DNA from: JASLBX01 sp035762665
Lineage (GTDB): Bacteria; Actinomycetota; Actinomycetes; Jiangellales; Jiangellaceae
DNA: 48,204 nt
Assembly: GCA_035762665.1 (NCBI GenBank)
Contig: DASTNZ010000183.1
Coordinates: forward strand, 1-48,204
Direction: 5' to 3'
Shown in pieces: positions 36,045 to 45,676 of the stretch. The notes under the pieces are model-generated. The model was not told where the DNA came from, searched no databases, and worked only from the letters and a program-made list of their open reading frames with translations. Both the position numbers and the translations under genes were made by a program. Each line of letters opens with the position of its first letter. Within the stretch, counting starts at the first letter, position 1.

Positions 36045-37751
36045 CTACCCCGGATAGGCTGGTCGCCGGATATCGGGGACGGGCGTCCAGGTCAGTGACT
36101 TCGGATCTTGAACGTATACGTGGTCCTCACCGCCCGCCGCGAGCTGGCGGCTCACACGCCAGTTCGCGGTCAGCGTCCGCGCACCGTCGACGACGCCGGC
36201 CGGCGAGCCTGTCATCCGGCCGTTGAGCGCAAAGATCCAGGCCCGCTGGGCCAGCCCGTTCTGCTCGTCGGCGGCCGTGAGCACCGCAAGCTGATCATAC
36301 TGATCCCACGCGACGTCGACCGCAAAGCCAGTGACATCTGCATGTTCGATAGCGCGCACGTCGTCGACACGGACTTCATACGGGTAATCGGCCCGCACGA
36401 TGACCCCTACGTACACTGCGCCGTTCGCCACGAGAGCGATGCGCGCGCCGTCGGCCGCGACCGCCACGGCATCGAGTCGTCGGCCGCTGAGGCCACTGAT
36501 CGGGACGATCGCCTGCTCGCTGTCCGGCGATGCGACGACCAGCTTGGACGACTTATCACTGCCTTCGATCACCCACGCCAGACCCGTGAGATCGACAGAT
36601 GGTGAGCGGAGCAGCTGGCCCTGAGCGATGATCTCCAAGCTGGCGTCGGCGGCGAGCTCGCTCCACTTCAGCGTCGTGCGCCCCTCGTCCACGACGACCG
36701 CTTGGTTCATCCGTGGGTCGACCGCGACGTCCTCCACGCCGGGAAGCTCACCGAGCGGGCCTACCACAGGAGTCACGGCTCGGTCATCGTCGAGCTGGAC
36801 GACACCTGCGTCCGTAACGGCGAACAGGGAAAGCGCCCGAGTGCCGGCGGGGTTCGAATCGGGGAAGCGCCGAGCCGGCGCCTCGTCCAGCACGACCTGA
36901 CCGCCATGAACTATCACATTGTCCACTTCGGGAAGCTGGCCCAGCGTCCACGCCAGCTGCACGACCAACTGCTGGCGCTGCGTTCCGCTGGCTTGAAGCG
37001 CGTCCGCCGTGAGCTTGACGTCCGCCTCCCCCGCCGTGACGGCCACCGCATCAACGGCGAGCCGCGTCTCCTCCGGAAACGCCGTACGGACGGCCGGCTC
37101 CAGCCGCGCCGACGGGCCTTCGAGCAGTCTCTGCGCCAGCAGCGTCGCAACCGGCCCGCGCACTGGCAGGTAAACGGTGTCCGGTACCAAGGCCTGGAAT
37201 CCGGGTTCGTAAAAGAACAGACTGTGGGCCGCGAACTCCTCGTTGAAGTCCGTGTCTCTGATGATCAGCCCGGGCGGTGGGTTGGTGATACGCCACTCAC
37301 CCTCCACTTCGTCCAGCAGCAGGTAATGCTCGTCGACCGTGCCGGCGGCGGTCTTCTCGAACTCACGCTGCGTCCGCACAGTGGCCCACACACTCACTCG
37401 CACGCGCACCTCGTTTGGAGCGGTCGACTGGGTGGCCGGTTCGGCTCGATAGACCGTCGTGAGGTCGTCCGGATCCCATTCATGCGACGCCTCGCTCGTC
37501 AGGAACTCCCGCGCGGTGGCGTAGTTGGCCTCGTAGAAGTTCATCGCCTCAAGGAAGCCGTCGACGATCTCCTCAGGCGTCTGCCCGGGCTCCGGGCCTT
37601 GGACTTCGCCACCCACGTACGGTGCGGCGCGTCCGGCACTGTCGATCTCATCGTGCGCAATCACCTGCCCGGACGTAGGGATGCCGGCGCAGCCGGCGAG
37701 CATCGTCGCGGCGATGGCCGCCAGCGCCACACCGAACCTCGACCTAGACAC
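36045..37751 (-). CDS. lpqB: Lipoprotein LpqB
   Basis: 568-aa lipoprotein that in mycobacteria interacts with the sensor MtrB and tunes MtrAB signalling. Lipobox LAGC with Cys21 (MSRSRFGVALAAIAATMLAGC). A GerMN domain lies near residues 190-290 and a beta-propeller-like C-terminal region follows. GTG start at 37751 overlaps the mtrB stop by 8 bp, so translation is coupled. Order mtrA, mtrB, lpqB is the standard actinobacterial one. Confidence 0.95.
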   Translation of the reverse strand: MSRSRFGVALAAIAATMLAGCAGIPTSGQVIAHDEIDSAGRAAPYVGGEVQGPEPGQTPEEIVDGFLEAMNFYEANYATAREFLTSEASHEWDPDDLTTVYRAEPATQSTAPNEVRVRVSVWATVRTQREFEKTAAGTVDEHYLLLDEVEGEWRITNPPPGLIIRDTDFNEEFAAHSLFFYEPGFQALVPDTVYLPVRGPVATLLAQRLLEGPSARLEPAVRTAFPEETRLAVDAVAVTAGEADVKLTADALQASGTQRQQLVVQLAWTLGQLPEVDNVIVHGGQVVLDEAPARRFPDSNPAGTRALSLFAVTDAGVVQLDDDRAVTPVVGPLGELPGVEDVAVDPRMNQAVVVDEGRTTLKWSELAADASLEIIAQGQLLRSPSVDLTGLAWVIEGSDKSSKLVVASPDSEQAIVPISGLSGRRLDAVAVAADGARIALVANGAVYVGVIVRADYPYEVRVDDVRAIEHADVTGFAVDVAWDQYDQLAVLTAADEQNGLAQRAWIFALNGRMTGSPAGVVDGARTLTANWRVSRQLAAGGEDHVYVQDPKSLTWTPVPDIRRPAYPG

Positions 37752-39438
37752 CGGTCACCTCCGCCGGTTCATCTTCGGCCAGTCGGTGGTACGGGCTGGC
37801 CACTCCGGAAATCCGACCGTCGGGCCCGGCGTCGTCGGGCATCAGCGGCAACGGCGACGCGGTCAGATCCGCCCCGATCTGGGTCGGCAGGGTGAGCCGG
37901 AACTGCGAACCCTGCCCGGGTTCGCCCCAGGCCTGCAGCCAACCACCGTGCAGCCGTGCATCCTCGAGTGCAATCGCCAGGCCCAGGCCGGTGCCGCCGG
38001 TGCTCCGCGCCCGAGCCGGATCGGCCCGCCAGAACCGGTGGAACACCAAGGAGGACTCGCCTGGTTTGAGGCCCACGCCGTAGTCACGCACGGTCACCGC
38101 CACGGCCTCGCCGTCTGTCGCCGCCACGCGGACAACCACATCGCGTCCCTCCCCATGCTCGATTGCGTTGACGACGAGGTTGCGCAGCACCCGCTCAATG
38201 CGGCGACGGTCGAACTCGGCGACACACGGCTCGTCGGTGCCGTCCATCCGAACTTCCGAACCCTTGCCGGCGGCGAGCGGTGCCGTGGCTTCGGCGACCA
38301 GGTAGACAACGTCGCGGAGGTCACCGGACTCCGCGTTCAGCACGGCGGCGCCGGCGTCGAAGCGGCTGATCTCCAGCAGGTCGGCGAGCAAGGCCTCGAA
38401 GCGGTCCAGCTGGGCCTGCAGCAGCTCCGCGGCTCGCCGCACTTCGGGCTCGAACTGCTCACGCGACTCGTGGAGCACGTCGGCCGCCATCCGGACGGTC
38501 GTCAACGGTGTACGCAGCTCGTGAGAGACATCCGATACAAACTGCTGCTGCACGCGCGAAAGTTCCTCCAGCTCGCCGATCTTGTGTTGCAGGCTGCTGG
38601 CCATCTGGTTGAAACTGCTCGCCAGCCGCGCGATGTCGTCTCGACCACGGACGGCCATCCGTTCCGACAGCTTGCCGGCCGAGAACCGTTCCGCGATCTT
38701 CGCGGCCATCCGGACGGGAGTGACGACCTGCCGGGTGACCAGCCATGCGACGGCGCCCAGCAGGAGCACAAGCAGCAACCCCGCCGTGGCGAGGGCCGTC
38801 CACACCACGCTGAGCGTCTGCTCTTGTTCGGTAAGCGGGAACAAATAGTAGAGCCCGTACTGCTCGTCGGCGGTGAAGACCCGACCACCTACCGCGATGG
38901 CCGGCTCGCCCGTGTCACGGTCGGCGCGCTGGATCTCGGTATACGTCCAGAACAGCCGAAGCTCCTCACTCACCGCTTCGCGCAGGTCCTCAGGAACGCT
39001 GTCGGCGATCACCGTTGGCGGCGACTTGAGCGGCGTCGCACCCTCGCGCACGAGCACGACCACAGGCCCATCCTCGCCGCCGAGCGCGGCCTGGTCCCCG
39101 ACGATCTGCCGGAATACACCGCGGTCACCCGCCTCGGCGGCTTCCAGCTGCTCTTGGACCGTGTCGAGTCCGGCAGCTGCATATGCCAGAGCGGCGTCCC
39201 GTTTCTGAACCAGCAACCCTTCGGTGATCTGCCGCATCAGCGTGATGCCTAGCAGCGAGACGACAGCAACTGACAAAGCGAGAGTGGTCGCGATGACGCG
39301 AAACTGGATCGACCGCTGCCAGGCGGCGGTCAGCCGGTTCCACCAGCGCAGTAACGTGGTGCCGGTGGCAGTTAACAGGCCGACCAGCCGCGGGGGCACG
39401 CTGCCCGGGCGGGGTTCCGACGCGGCGGCCTCAGCCAC
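37744..39438 (-). CDS. mtrB: Sensor histidine kinase MtrB
   Basis: 564 aa. Two membrane segments (about residues 45-68 and 215-240) bracket an extracellular domain; a HAMP linker follows, then the HisKA domain with the phospho-acceptor in FVSDVSHELRTPLTTVRMAA (His about 307) and the ATPase domain with NLVVNAIEHGEGRDV and GTGLGLAIALEDARLHGG. MtrB phosphorylates MtrA to control cell wall hydrolases and division. GTG start at 39438 is one base beyond the mtrA stop, and its stop overlaps lpqB by 8 bp. Confidence 0.96.
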   Translation of the reverse strand: MAEAAASEPRPGSVPPRLVGLLTATGTTLLRWWNRLTAAWQRSIQFRVIATTLALSVAVVSLLGITLMRQITEGLLVQKRDAALAYAAAGLDTVQEQLEAAEAGDRGVFRQIVGDQAALGGEDGPVVVLVREGATPLKSPPTVIADSVPEDLREAVSEELRLFWTYTEIQRADRDTGEPAIAVGGRVFTADEQYGLYYLFPLTEQEQTLSVVWTALATAGLLLVLLLGAVAWLVTRQVVTPVRMAAKIAERFSAGKLSERMAVRGRDDIARLASSFNQMASSLQHKIGELEELSRVQQQFVSDVSHELRTPLTTVRMAADVLHESREQFEPEVRRAAELLQAQLDRFEALLADLLEISRFDAGAAVLNAESGDLRDVVYLVAEATAPLAAGKGSEVRMDGTDEPCVAEFDRRRIERVLRNLVVNAIEHGEGRDVVVRVAATDGEAVAVTVRDYGVGLKPGESSLVFHRFWRADPARARSTGGTGLGLAIALEDARLHGGWLQAWGEPGQGSQFRLTLPTQIGADLTASPLPLMPDDAGPDGRISGVASPYHRLAEDEPAEVTGV

Positions 39439-39439
39439 G

Positions 39440-40117
39440 TCAGGCAGGACCCGCCTTGTAGCCGACTCCGCGGACCGTCACGACAACCTCCGGATTCTCC
39501 GGATCGCGCTCGACCTTCGACCGAAGCCGCTGCACATGCACGTTGACCAGGCGAGTGTCCGCGGCATGCCGATAGCCCCAGACCTTCTCCAGCAGCTCCT
39601 CGCGGCTGAACACCTGCCACGGCTTGCGGGCCAGGCAGGCGAGCAGGTCGAACTCAAGCGGGGTGAGCCCGATCGAGATACCGTTCCGTTTGACCGAGTG
39701 GCCGGCGACATCGATGATCAGATCGCCGACCTGGAGGGTCTCAGGTTTCGGATCATCGGTGCGCCGCAGCCGGGCGCGCACACGAGCGACAAGTTCCTTG
39801 GGCTTGAACGGTTTGACGACGTAGTCGTCCGCCCCCGACTCTAGGCCGACGACGATGTCAACCGTGTCGCTCTTGGCCGTCAGCATCACAATGGGGACGC
39901 CGGACTCTGTCCGAATCTCCTTGCAGACGTCGATGCCGTCCTTGCCCGGCAACATCAGGTCGAGCAGTACCAGGTCGGGTTTGAAGTCACGGAACACCGG
40001 GAGCACGTCGTCGCCGCGGGTGGCGGTCTTGAACTCGTAGCCCTCGTTCCGCAGGACGATGCCGAGCATCTCGGCGAGCGCGGTGTCGTCATCGACGATG
40101 AGAACGCGTCCCTTCAT
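39440..40117 (-). CDS. mtrA: Response regulator MtrA
   Basis: 225 aa. Receiver domain with the phospho-acceptor Asp53 in LVLLDLMLPG and the switch lysine in DDYVVKPFKPKEL, then an OmpR-type winged-helix domain ending VVTVRGVGYKAG. The ATG at 40117 (MKGRVLIVDDDTAL) is the usual start; another ATG two codons upstream (40123) is possible. MtrA controls cell wall and division genes. The 160 bp between mtrA and the gene at 40280 form a shared divergent promoter region; I see no clear MtrA site there. Confidence 0.96.
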   Translation of the reverse strand: MKGRVLIVDDDTALAEMLGIVLRNEGYEFKTATRGDDVLPVFRDFKPDLVLLDLMLPGKDGIDVCKEIRTESGVPIVMLTAKSDTVDIVVGLESGADDYVVKPFKPKELVARVRARLRRTDDPKPETLQVGDLIIDVAGHSVKRNGISIGLTPLEFDLLACLARKPWQVFSREELLEKVWGYRHAADTRLVNVHVQRLRSKVERDPENPEVVVTVRGVGYKAGPA

Positions 40118-40279
40118 GGCCATTATCGTGACACTGTTGCGGCCAAACTGTGAAAACTCGTTGTGGACGAAGGACCTCGCGGCAATGGTGAGATGGTCAC
40201 CTGCACCGTCGAATCGCCCCTGCACAGGGCCGTGAAACGATAAGAAGGTCAGCTGACCAGCAGGAAGGGCTAGGGGTAG

Positions 40280-41611
40280 ATGTCCGACAATCCGGAACGG
40301 GATCGCCCGGACGACGACGGCACAAGCCATCGGCCGGATCACGGCTCCGATGCCCGACCTCGGTACCCGGGTTGGTCGGCCGAGCAACCGCCGGGCGGGG
40401 CGTGGACGGCACCCGGCCAGCAGCCCGGCTCGACGGCACCCGGCCAGCAACCGGGCTGGACAGTACCCGGCCAGCAAGCCGGGTGGCAGTCCCCAGGGTA
40501 TGCCGGAACTCAGCCTCAGCCCGACCCGCAAGGGCAACCCAGCCAGAACCCTCCGCCTGGCTATCCACCCTCCGGATGGGGTGCTCCTGCCTGGGGACCG
40601 CCGCCGCCCGTCAAGCCCGGCGTCATTCCACTGCGGCCTCTCGGCGTGGGCGAGATCCTCGACGGCGCCGTTACGACGATCCGCCGTAACCCCGGCCCGA
40701 TGCTCGGCCTGTCCGCCGTGGTGGCGGTCGTCGTCCAGCTCATTGGCCTTGCTGCGTCCTGGCTGATGTTTCGTGACCTCCAGGCGATTGAGGAACTCTC
40801 ACCGACGGCCACCCCTGCGGAAATCTTCGGTGTGCTCGGCGGGGCGTTCGGCGTCTTCGGAATCATGGCCCTCGTCAGCTGGGTCGCCACCGTCATCCTG
40901 ACCGGAATCCTCACGGTGGTCGTCAGTCGCGCCGTGCTCGGGCAGAACGTGACAATTGGGGAAGCGTGGGCGAAGGCCCGGCCAAAGTTGCTGAAGCTGC
41001 TGCTCCTGACCTTCGTGTACTCACTGATCGCGGCGTCGCCGCCGATCGCGTTCTTCGTGTTGATGGCCCTGGCGATAGCTGCCGGCGCCGGCGAGGGCAT
41101 CGTTGCGCTTTGGGTCCTAGGTGTGTTCGTGGCGGTTCCACTTTCGATCTGGCTGTACGTGCGCTACGCGCTGGCCAGCCCGGCATTCATGCTTGAATCG
41201 ACCCCTGGTCGCCATGCGGGCGAGCCGGCCCGACCTATCGGGATCGGCAAGGCGCTGCGCCGATCGGCCGAGCTTGCCAGACGATCGTGGTGGCGGCTTT
41301 TTGGAATCTTGATCCTGGTCTGGATTGTCGCGTTCATCGTCACGCAGGTCATCAGCGTCCTGTTTGCGGTTCCCACGTTCTTCGTCGCGGACCCATACGA
41401 CCCGGAATCCATGGCAAGCCTTGGTTTGCTGAGCCTTTCCGCTCTCGGCGGCATCGTCAGCACGACGATCACCGCACCGTTCCTTGCCGCGGCAGTGGCG
41501 CTGCTATACATCGATCGGCGGATACGCCGGGAGGCTCTGGACATCGAGCTGGCCCGAGCGGCGGGCGTCACGATTCCCGGCCGTGCCGACCTACCTCCGC
41601 CTATGCGATGA
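40280..41611 (+). CDS. Glycerophosphoryl diester phosphodiesterase membrane-domain protein
   Basis: 443 aa. The first 115 residues are Pro/Gln/Gly-rich and low-complexity, including a 9-residue tandem repeat (see 40409-40489). Then come about six membrane segments over residues 130-425, with the conserved start VIPLRPLGVGEILDGAVTTI that marks the GPDPase_memb family. Similar genes open a membrane block next to MoxR in other actinomycetes. No catalytic site for phosphodiester hydrolysis is visible. ATG start after AGGGG. The stop overlaps the DUF4129 start (ATGA). Confidence 0.85.
   Translation: MSDNPERDRPDDDGTSHRPDHGSDARPRYPGWSAEQPPGGAWTAPGQQPGSTAPGQQPGWTVPGQQAGWQSPGYAGTQPQPDPQGQPSQNPPPGYPPSGWGAPAWGPPPPVKPGVIPLRPLGVGEILDGAVTTIRRNPGPMLGLSAVVAVVVQLIGLAASWLMFRDLQAIEELSPTATPAEIFGVLGGAFGVFGIMALVSWVATVILTGILTVVVSRAVLGQNVTIGEAWAKARPKLLKLLLLTFVYSLIAASPPIAFFVLMALAIAAGAGEGIVALWVLGVFVAVPLSIWLYVRYALASPAFMLESTPGRHAGEPARPIGIGKALRRSAELARRSWWRLFGILILVWIVAFIVTQVISVLFAVPTFFVADPYDPESMASLGLLSLSALGGIVSTTITAPFLAAAVALLYIDRRIRREALDIELARAAGVTIPGRADLPPPMR
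40409..40489 (+). repeat. 27-bp tandem repeat, three units, in the proline-rich N-terminus
   Basis: Three units from 40409, 40436 and 40463, coding for APGQQPGST, APGQQPGWT and VPGQQAGWQ. It lies in the cytoplasmic-side low-complexity region before the first membrane segment and could vary in copy number between strains. Confidence 0.75.
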
Positions 41612-42240
41612 GCCTGCCGGTCGAACTTGACCGCGATGAGGCTCGCGAGCTGGCGGAGGGCGAGCTCGCCAACCCGCGCTACGACAGCGAGCCGTCGCTG
41701 TTGCAGCAGGCGTTCGAGTGGCTATTCGAGCGGCTCAGCGAGCTGCTGTCCTCGGCGCGCGGAACGCTGAGCGGTCCAATGGGAGCACTACTGCTAGCAG
41801 TGATCATTCTCGCCGTCGCCACAATCCTGCTGCGTTACGGCGCGCTGGCCCGCCGCCGCAAGTCGGCAGCCGAGTCAGTGCTCGGCGGGACTCGGCGGGG
41901 GGCGCGCGAGTACCGGGCCGCCGCAGCCGCCGCAGCCGCGGCGGGTAAGTGGTCCGAAGCCGTCGTGGAACGCTTCCGAGCGATCATCGCGGACCTCGAC
42001 GAGCGTGGCGTTCTTCACGTTAAGGCCGGAACGACCGCTGACGAAGCAGCTTGGACCGCCGGCCTCGCCCTACCCGACTTAGTGGGCTCGTTATCCGACG
42101 CGGCCACGATGTTCGATGCCATACGCTACGGCGGGCACGACGCGACCAGCGAGGACGACCGGCGATTGCGTGCGCTCGACGAAGCGGTCCGCCGTGCCCG
42201 TCCGCAGCCTGTAGCGGCAACCCGGATGGCGCACAAGTGA
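41608..42240 (+). CDS. DUF4129 domain-containing membrane protein
   Basis: 210 aa from the ATG at 41608 (MSLPVELDRDEARELAEGEL), overlapping the previous stop by 4 bp. One membrane segment (GALLLAVIILAVATILLRYG, about residues 56-75) then a DUF4129 domain with GKWSEAVVERFRAIIADLDE and GTTADEAAWTAGL. In many bacteria this domain accompanies MoxR ATPases and DUF58 proteins. Exact role unknown. Confidence 0.87.
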   Translation: MSLPVELDRDEARELAEGELANPRYDSEPSLLQQAFEWLFERLSELLSSARGTLSGPMGALLLAVIILAVATILLRYGALARRRKSAAESVLGGTRRGAREYRAAAAAAAAAGKWSEAVVERFRAIIADLDERGVLHVKAGTTADEAAWTAGLALPDLVGSLSDAATMFDAIRYGGHDATSEDDRRLRALDEAVRRARPQPVAATRMAHK

Positions 42241-43382
42241 CATCCTCGACACTGACCCCGGAAACCCGTACGGTTGCCGCTTACTGGCGTCGGTGGCGAT
42301 GGCCGGTGCGGGTGATCGTCGTACTGCTGCTCACGGCGCTGCTCATCGGCTTCATCAACAGCCAGAACCGGCGTGGTTTCCTTGATCCGCAGGGAGTCGA
42401 CCACACCGGCTCGGGAGCCGCCGCCGCGCTGCTCGACAACCTCGGCGTCGAGGTCAGCGAGGCGCGACGAACCAGCGAGGTGGTTCGGGACGCTGGGCAG
42501 GACACCACCGTCCTGATCACGATTCCAGACCTCCTCCAGCAGGATCAGGTCGACCAGCTGCTCGGCACACACGCGGACCTGGTGCTGGTCGCCCCGACGC
42601 TCAGCCTGACCGTCTTCGATCCGCAGCTCAGCCTCGCCGGCGAGGATCTCCCGAGCAGCCGCGAGCCAGGCTGTGAGCTCGCCGAGGCGGTGCGCGCCGG
42701 TTCGGCGAGGCTAGGGGCGGAGTACACCGGTGGACCGCCCGCGACGACGTGCTACGACGGCGGGCTGGTCGTCACGACGCTGGACAGCGGCCAGCGACTG
42801 GTGGTGTTCGGTTCCTCCGACCTGCTGACCAACCGTTACCTGGACGAGGATGGCAATGCCGCGCTGGTCCTCGGCCTGCTCGGCCACCATGCCAACCTGA
42901 TCTGGTACCGACCGGTGCCCGAGACGGATGCCGCCGAGGCCACTCCGCTGCCCGAACTACTGCCTGAATGGGTGCAGCCCGTGGCCTGGCAACTGCTAGT
43001 TGCAGCGGTGTTCGCCGCGTGGTGGCGCGGCCGGCGGTTGGGTCGAGTCGTCACTGAGCCGCTCCCCGTCGTGGTGCGTGCCGCCGAGACCACCGAGGGC
43101 AGGGCTCGGCTTTACCGCCGCGGCCGGGCGCGTGGTCACGCTGCCGCTACGCTGCGCGAGGCCACCGCCGCCCGGCTTCAGCAGCGACTGAGCCAGCCGG
43201 TCGACGCTGGCATCACGGCGCTGAGCGAGGCTGTGGCCGCCAGGACGGGACGCTCGCCTTCGGATGTTGCCACCCTGCTGGGCGGCCCCGAACCCCGGGA
43301 CGACGCGGCCCTGGTCCGTCTCGCCGACGAACTTGACGCCCTCGAGATGGAGGTACGAAACCGTGACCGAACCGACCACTGA
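42237..43382 (+). CDS. DUF4350 domain-containing protein
   Basis: 381 aa starting with the GTG at 42237 in a 4-bp overlap (GTGA). An N-terminal membrane segment (RVIVVLLLTALLIGFIN, about residues 25-41) and an extracellular part with SGAAAALLDNLGVEVSEARR, typical of DUF4350, are followed by a second membrane region (PVAWQLLVAAVFAAWWRGRR) and a helical C-terminus. It is the same set as the Rv3691-type gene beside moxR in mycobacteria. The last 20 bases overlap the moxR start. Confidence 0.87.
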   Translation: MTSSTLTPETRTVAAYWRRWRWPVRVIVVLLLTALLIGFINSQNRRGFLDPQGVDHTGSGAAAALLDNLGVEVSEARRTSEVVRDAGQDTTVLITIPDLLQQDQVDQLLGTHADLVLVAPTLSLTVFDPQLSLAGEDLPSSREPGCELAEAVRAGSARLGAEYTGGPPATTCYDGGLVVTTLDSGQRLVVFGSSDLLTNRYLDEDGNAALVLGLLGHHANLIWYRPVPETDAAEATPLPELLPEWVQPVAWQLLVAAVFAAWWRGRRLGRVVTEPLPVVVRAAETTEGRARLYRRGRARGHAAATLREATAARLQQRLSQPVDAGITALSEAVAARTGRSPSDVATLLGGPEPRDDAALVRLADELDALEMEVRNRDRTDH

Positions 43383-44343
43383 CGCCGACACCGCCGAACG
43401 TGCTCGTGCGTCCCTGATCGCCGTACAGCGCGAGGTCGGCAAGGCCGTCGTCGGACAGGATGCCGCCGTCACCGGCCTGGTCATCGCCCTGCTGTGCCGG
43501 GGCCACGTCTTGCTCGAGGGAGTCCCAGGGGTGGCCAAGACGCTGCTCGTCCGCGCGCTGGCGGCGGCCCTTGATGTGGAGGCCAAACGCATTCAGTTCA
43601 CCCCTGACCTGATGCCAGGTGACGTAACAGGGTCGCTGGTCTACGACGCTCGAACAGCCGAGTTCTCGTTCGCGCCGGGCCCGGTCTTCACCAACTTGCT
43701 GCTGGCGGACGAGATCAACCGGACGCCACCGAAGACCCAATCGGCCCTGCTGGAGGCCATGCAAGAGCGCCAGGTCTCGGTCGAGGGAACGCCACGTCCG
43801 TTGCCCGACCCGTTTGTCGTCGCTGCCACCCAGAATCCAGTCGAATACGAGGGCACTTATCCCCTGCCCGAGGCGCAGCTGGATCGCTTCCTGCTCAAGT
43901 TGACCGTCCCGGTGCTGGAACGAGACCAGGAGATCACTGTCCTGCGCCGCCACGCCGACGGCTTTGATCCGCGCGACCTCGAGGGAGCCGGTGTGACGCG
44001 GGTGGCCGGGCCGCCTGATCTGGCCGCAGCTCGAGCCGCGGTAGCAGACGTCCAATTCGGATCCGAAGTTCTCGGATACGTGGTCGACGTGTGCCGCGCC
44101 ACCCGGATGTCGCCGTCGGTCCAACTCGGCGTATCACCTCGCGGAGCCACCGCGCTTGTGGCGACGAGCCGGGCGTGGGCTTGGTTGTCCGGTCGCGGCT
44201 ACGTGACGCCTGATGACGTCAAGGCGCTGGCTCGGCCTACCCTGCGGCACCGGATCATGCTGCACCCTGAAGCGGAGCTGGAAGGTGCCACCCCCGATGC
44301 CGTGCTCGAGACCGTACTCGCCACCGTTGCGGTCCCCCGCTGA
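43363..44343 (+). CDS. MoxR-family AAA ATPase
   Basis: 326 aa. Walker A GVPGVAKT at residues 53-60, Walker B LLLADEINRTPPKTQS near 108-123, and the Arg-finger/sensor region typical of MoxR AAA ATPases. They act as chaperones, often for proteins with von Willebrand or DUF58 domains. The GTG at 43363 has GGAGG 8 nt before it. Lies between DUF4350 and DUF58 genes; the cluster order matches the Rv3692-3693 region of mycobacteria. Confidence 0.92.
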   Translation: MTEPTTDADTAERARASLIAVQREVGKAVVGQDAAVTGLVIALLCRGHVLLEGVPGVAKTLLVRALAAALDVEAKRIQFTPDLMPGDVTGSLVYDARTAEFSFAPGPVFTNLLLADEINRTPPKTQSALLEAMQERQVSVEGTPRPLPDPFVVAATQNPVEYEGTYPLPEAQLDRFLLKLTVPVLERDQEITVLRRHADGFDPRDLEGAGVTRVAGPPDLAAARAAVADVQFGSEVLGYVVDVCRATRMSPSVQLGVSPRGATALVATSRAWAWLSGRGYVTPDDVKALARPTLRHRIMLHPEAELEGATPDAVLETVLATVAVPR

Positions 44344-44371
44344 TGCCCACCCCACCGAGTGAGAGGGGGGC

Positions 44372-45676
44372 GTGAGCACCGTGATCGTTACGGGCAGAGC
44401 TGCGTTACTCGCGGCGGTCGGAGCGGTGGCCGTGGGACTGGTGGTTCCCTCCCCCCTGGGCGTCGTGGTGGTCACGGCAATGGTCCTCGTCCTTTGTGGC
44501 GGGGACGTCGCGCTCGCGGGCGCCGTACGTCCGCTCCAATTTGCCCGTACCGGCGACGAATCCGTGCGGCTCGGTGAGCTCGCGCGCATCTCCCTTCACC
44601 TGACAAACCCAGGTTCGCGTCGGGTCCGGGGACTGCTCCGAGATGCCTGGCCGCCGTCTGCCGGAATGGCGTCGGACCGGACATCCATCGACGTCGGATC
44701 GGGCGAACGCCGCACTTTCGAGTTCACGCTGCAGCCGACGCGGCGCGGTGATCGGACCGCTGATCGGGTCACCGTCCGCAGCATTGGCCCGCTCGGGCTC
44801 GCCGGCCGGCAGGGTACGCACCACGTACCGTGGCGCCTTCGCGCCCTGCCGCCGTTCCACTCCCGCCGTCACCTGCCGTCGCGCCTCGACCGGCTGCGGG
44901 AGCTCGACGGGCGATCGGCAATCATGACCCGCGGCGCCAGCACCGAATTCGATTCGCTTCGCGAGTACGTGATCGGTGACGACACCCGCTCGATCGACTG
45001 GCGCGCGACAGCCCGCACCGGCGAGGTCGTCGTCCGCACGTGGCGCCCAGAGCGGGATCGGCACGTGTTGATCGTGCTGGATACGGGACGGACTTCCGCC
45101 GGCCGGGTCGGTGATGCCCCCAAACTGGATGCCGCCATGGACGCCGCTCTCCTACTCGCGGCACTGGCCGCGCGTGCCGGTGACCGAGTCGATCTGCTCG
45201 CGTACGACCGCCGGGTTCGCGCTTCGGTCGAGCGGTCCGGACCTACCGACGTGCTCTCGCGGTTCGTCACTGCGATGGCGAACCTGGAGCCAGAGCTGCT
45301 CGAGACAGATCATCGCCGGCTGGTCGCCGAGATTTTTCGCCGAGCCGGGCGACATGCCTTCGTTGTGCTGCTGACCAGCCTGGACGCCGGCGCGGTGGAG
45401 GATGCGTTGCTGCCGATAATCGGACGGCTGACGCATCACCATACGGTGCTCCTCGCGTCTGTTACCGACCCAGCCGTCGCCGCAATGTCCGAGGCGCGTG
45501 GCGACACCGCCGCCATCTACGGGGCGGCGGCCGCAACTCGCGACCAACTGGGCCGGGCCCGTGTCTCACAACTGCTCGAGCGCCACCGTGCGCATGTCGT
45601 CCACGCGGTCCCAGAAGAGCTCCCGCCCGTTGTGGCCGACACCTACCTCACCCTCAAAGCCGCCGGCCAGCTCTAG
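44372..45676 (+). CDS. DUF58 domain-containing protein
   Basis: 434 aa. Two N-terminal hydrophobic stretches (about residues 6-50), then a beta-rich part and the DUF58 signature EFDSLREYVIGDDTRSIDWRATARTGE, followed by a von Willebrand A-like domain with the MIDAS-like VLDTGRTSAGRV. The GTG start follows GAGAGGGGG. Usually the client or partner of the MoxR ATPase just upstream. Its stop and that of the gene at 45673 share the bases CTAG. Confidence 0.91.
   Translation: MSTVIVTGRAALLAAVGAVAVGLVVPSPLGVVVVTAMVLVLCGGDVALAGAVRPLQFARTGDESVRLGELARISLHLTNPGSRRVRGLLRDAWPPSAGMASDRTSIDVGSGERRTFEFTLQPTRRGDRTADRVTVRSIGPLGLAGRQGTHHVPWRLRALPPFHSRRHLPSRLDRLRELDGRSAIMTRGASTEFDSLREYVIGDDTRSIDWRATARTGEVVVRTWRPERDRHVLIVLDTGRTSAGRVGDAPKLDAAMDAALLLAALAARAGDRVDLLAYDRRVRASVERSGPTDVLSRFVTAMANLEPELLETDHRRLVAEIFRRAGRHAFVVLLTSLDAGAVEDALLPIIGRLTHHHTVLLASVTDPAVAAMSEARGDTAAIYGAAAATRDQLGRARVSQLLERHRAHVVHAVPEELPPVVADTYLTLKAAGQL

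Noticed and set aside
37681..39252. Long open frame (523 aa) on the plus strand opposite lpqB/mtrB
   Set aside because: It is the mirror of mtrB with no family motif and Arg/His/Gln-heavy composition typical of an antisense frame in high-GC DNA.
40409..40489. Tandem repeat considered as a CRISPR array
   Set aside because: Units are contiguous without spacers, in frame, and encode a Pro/Gln repeat; there are no cas genes.
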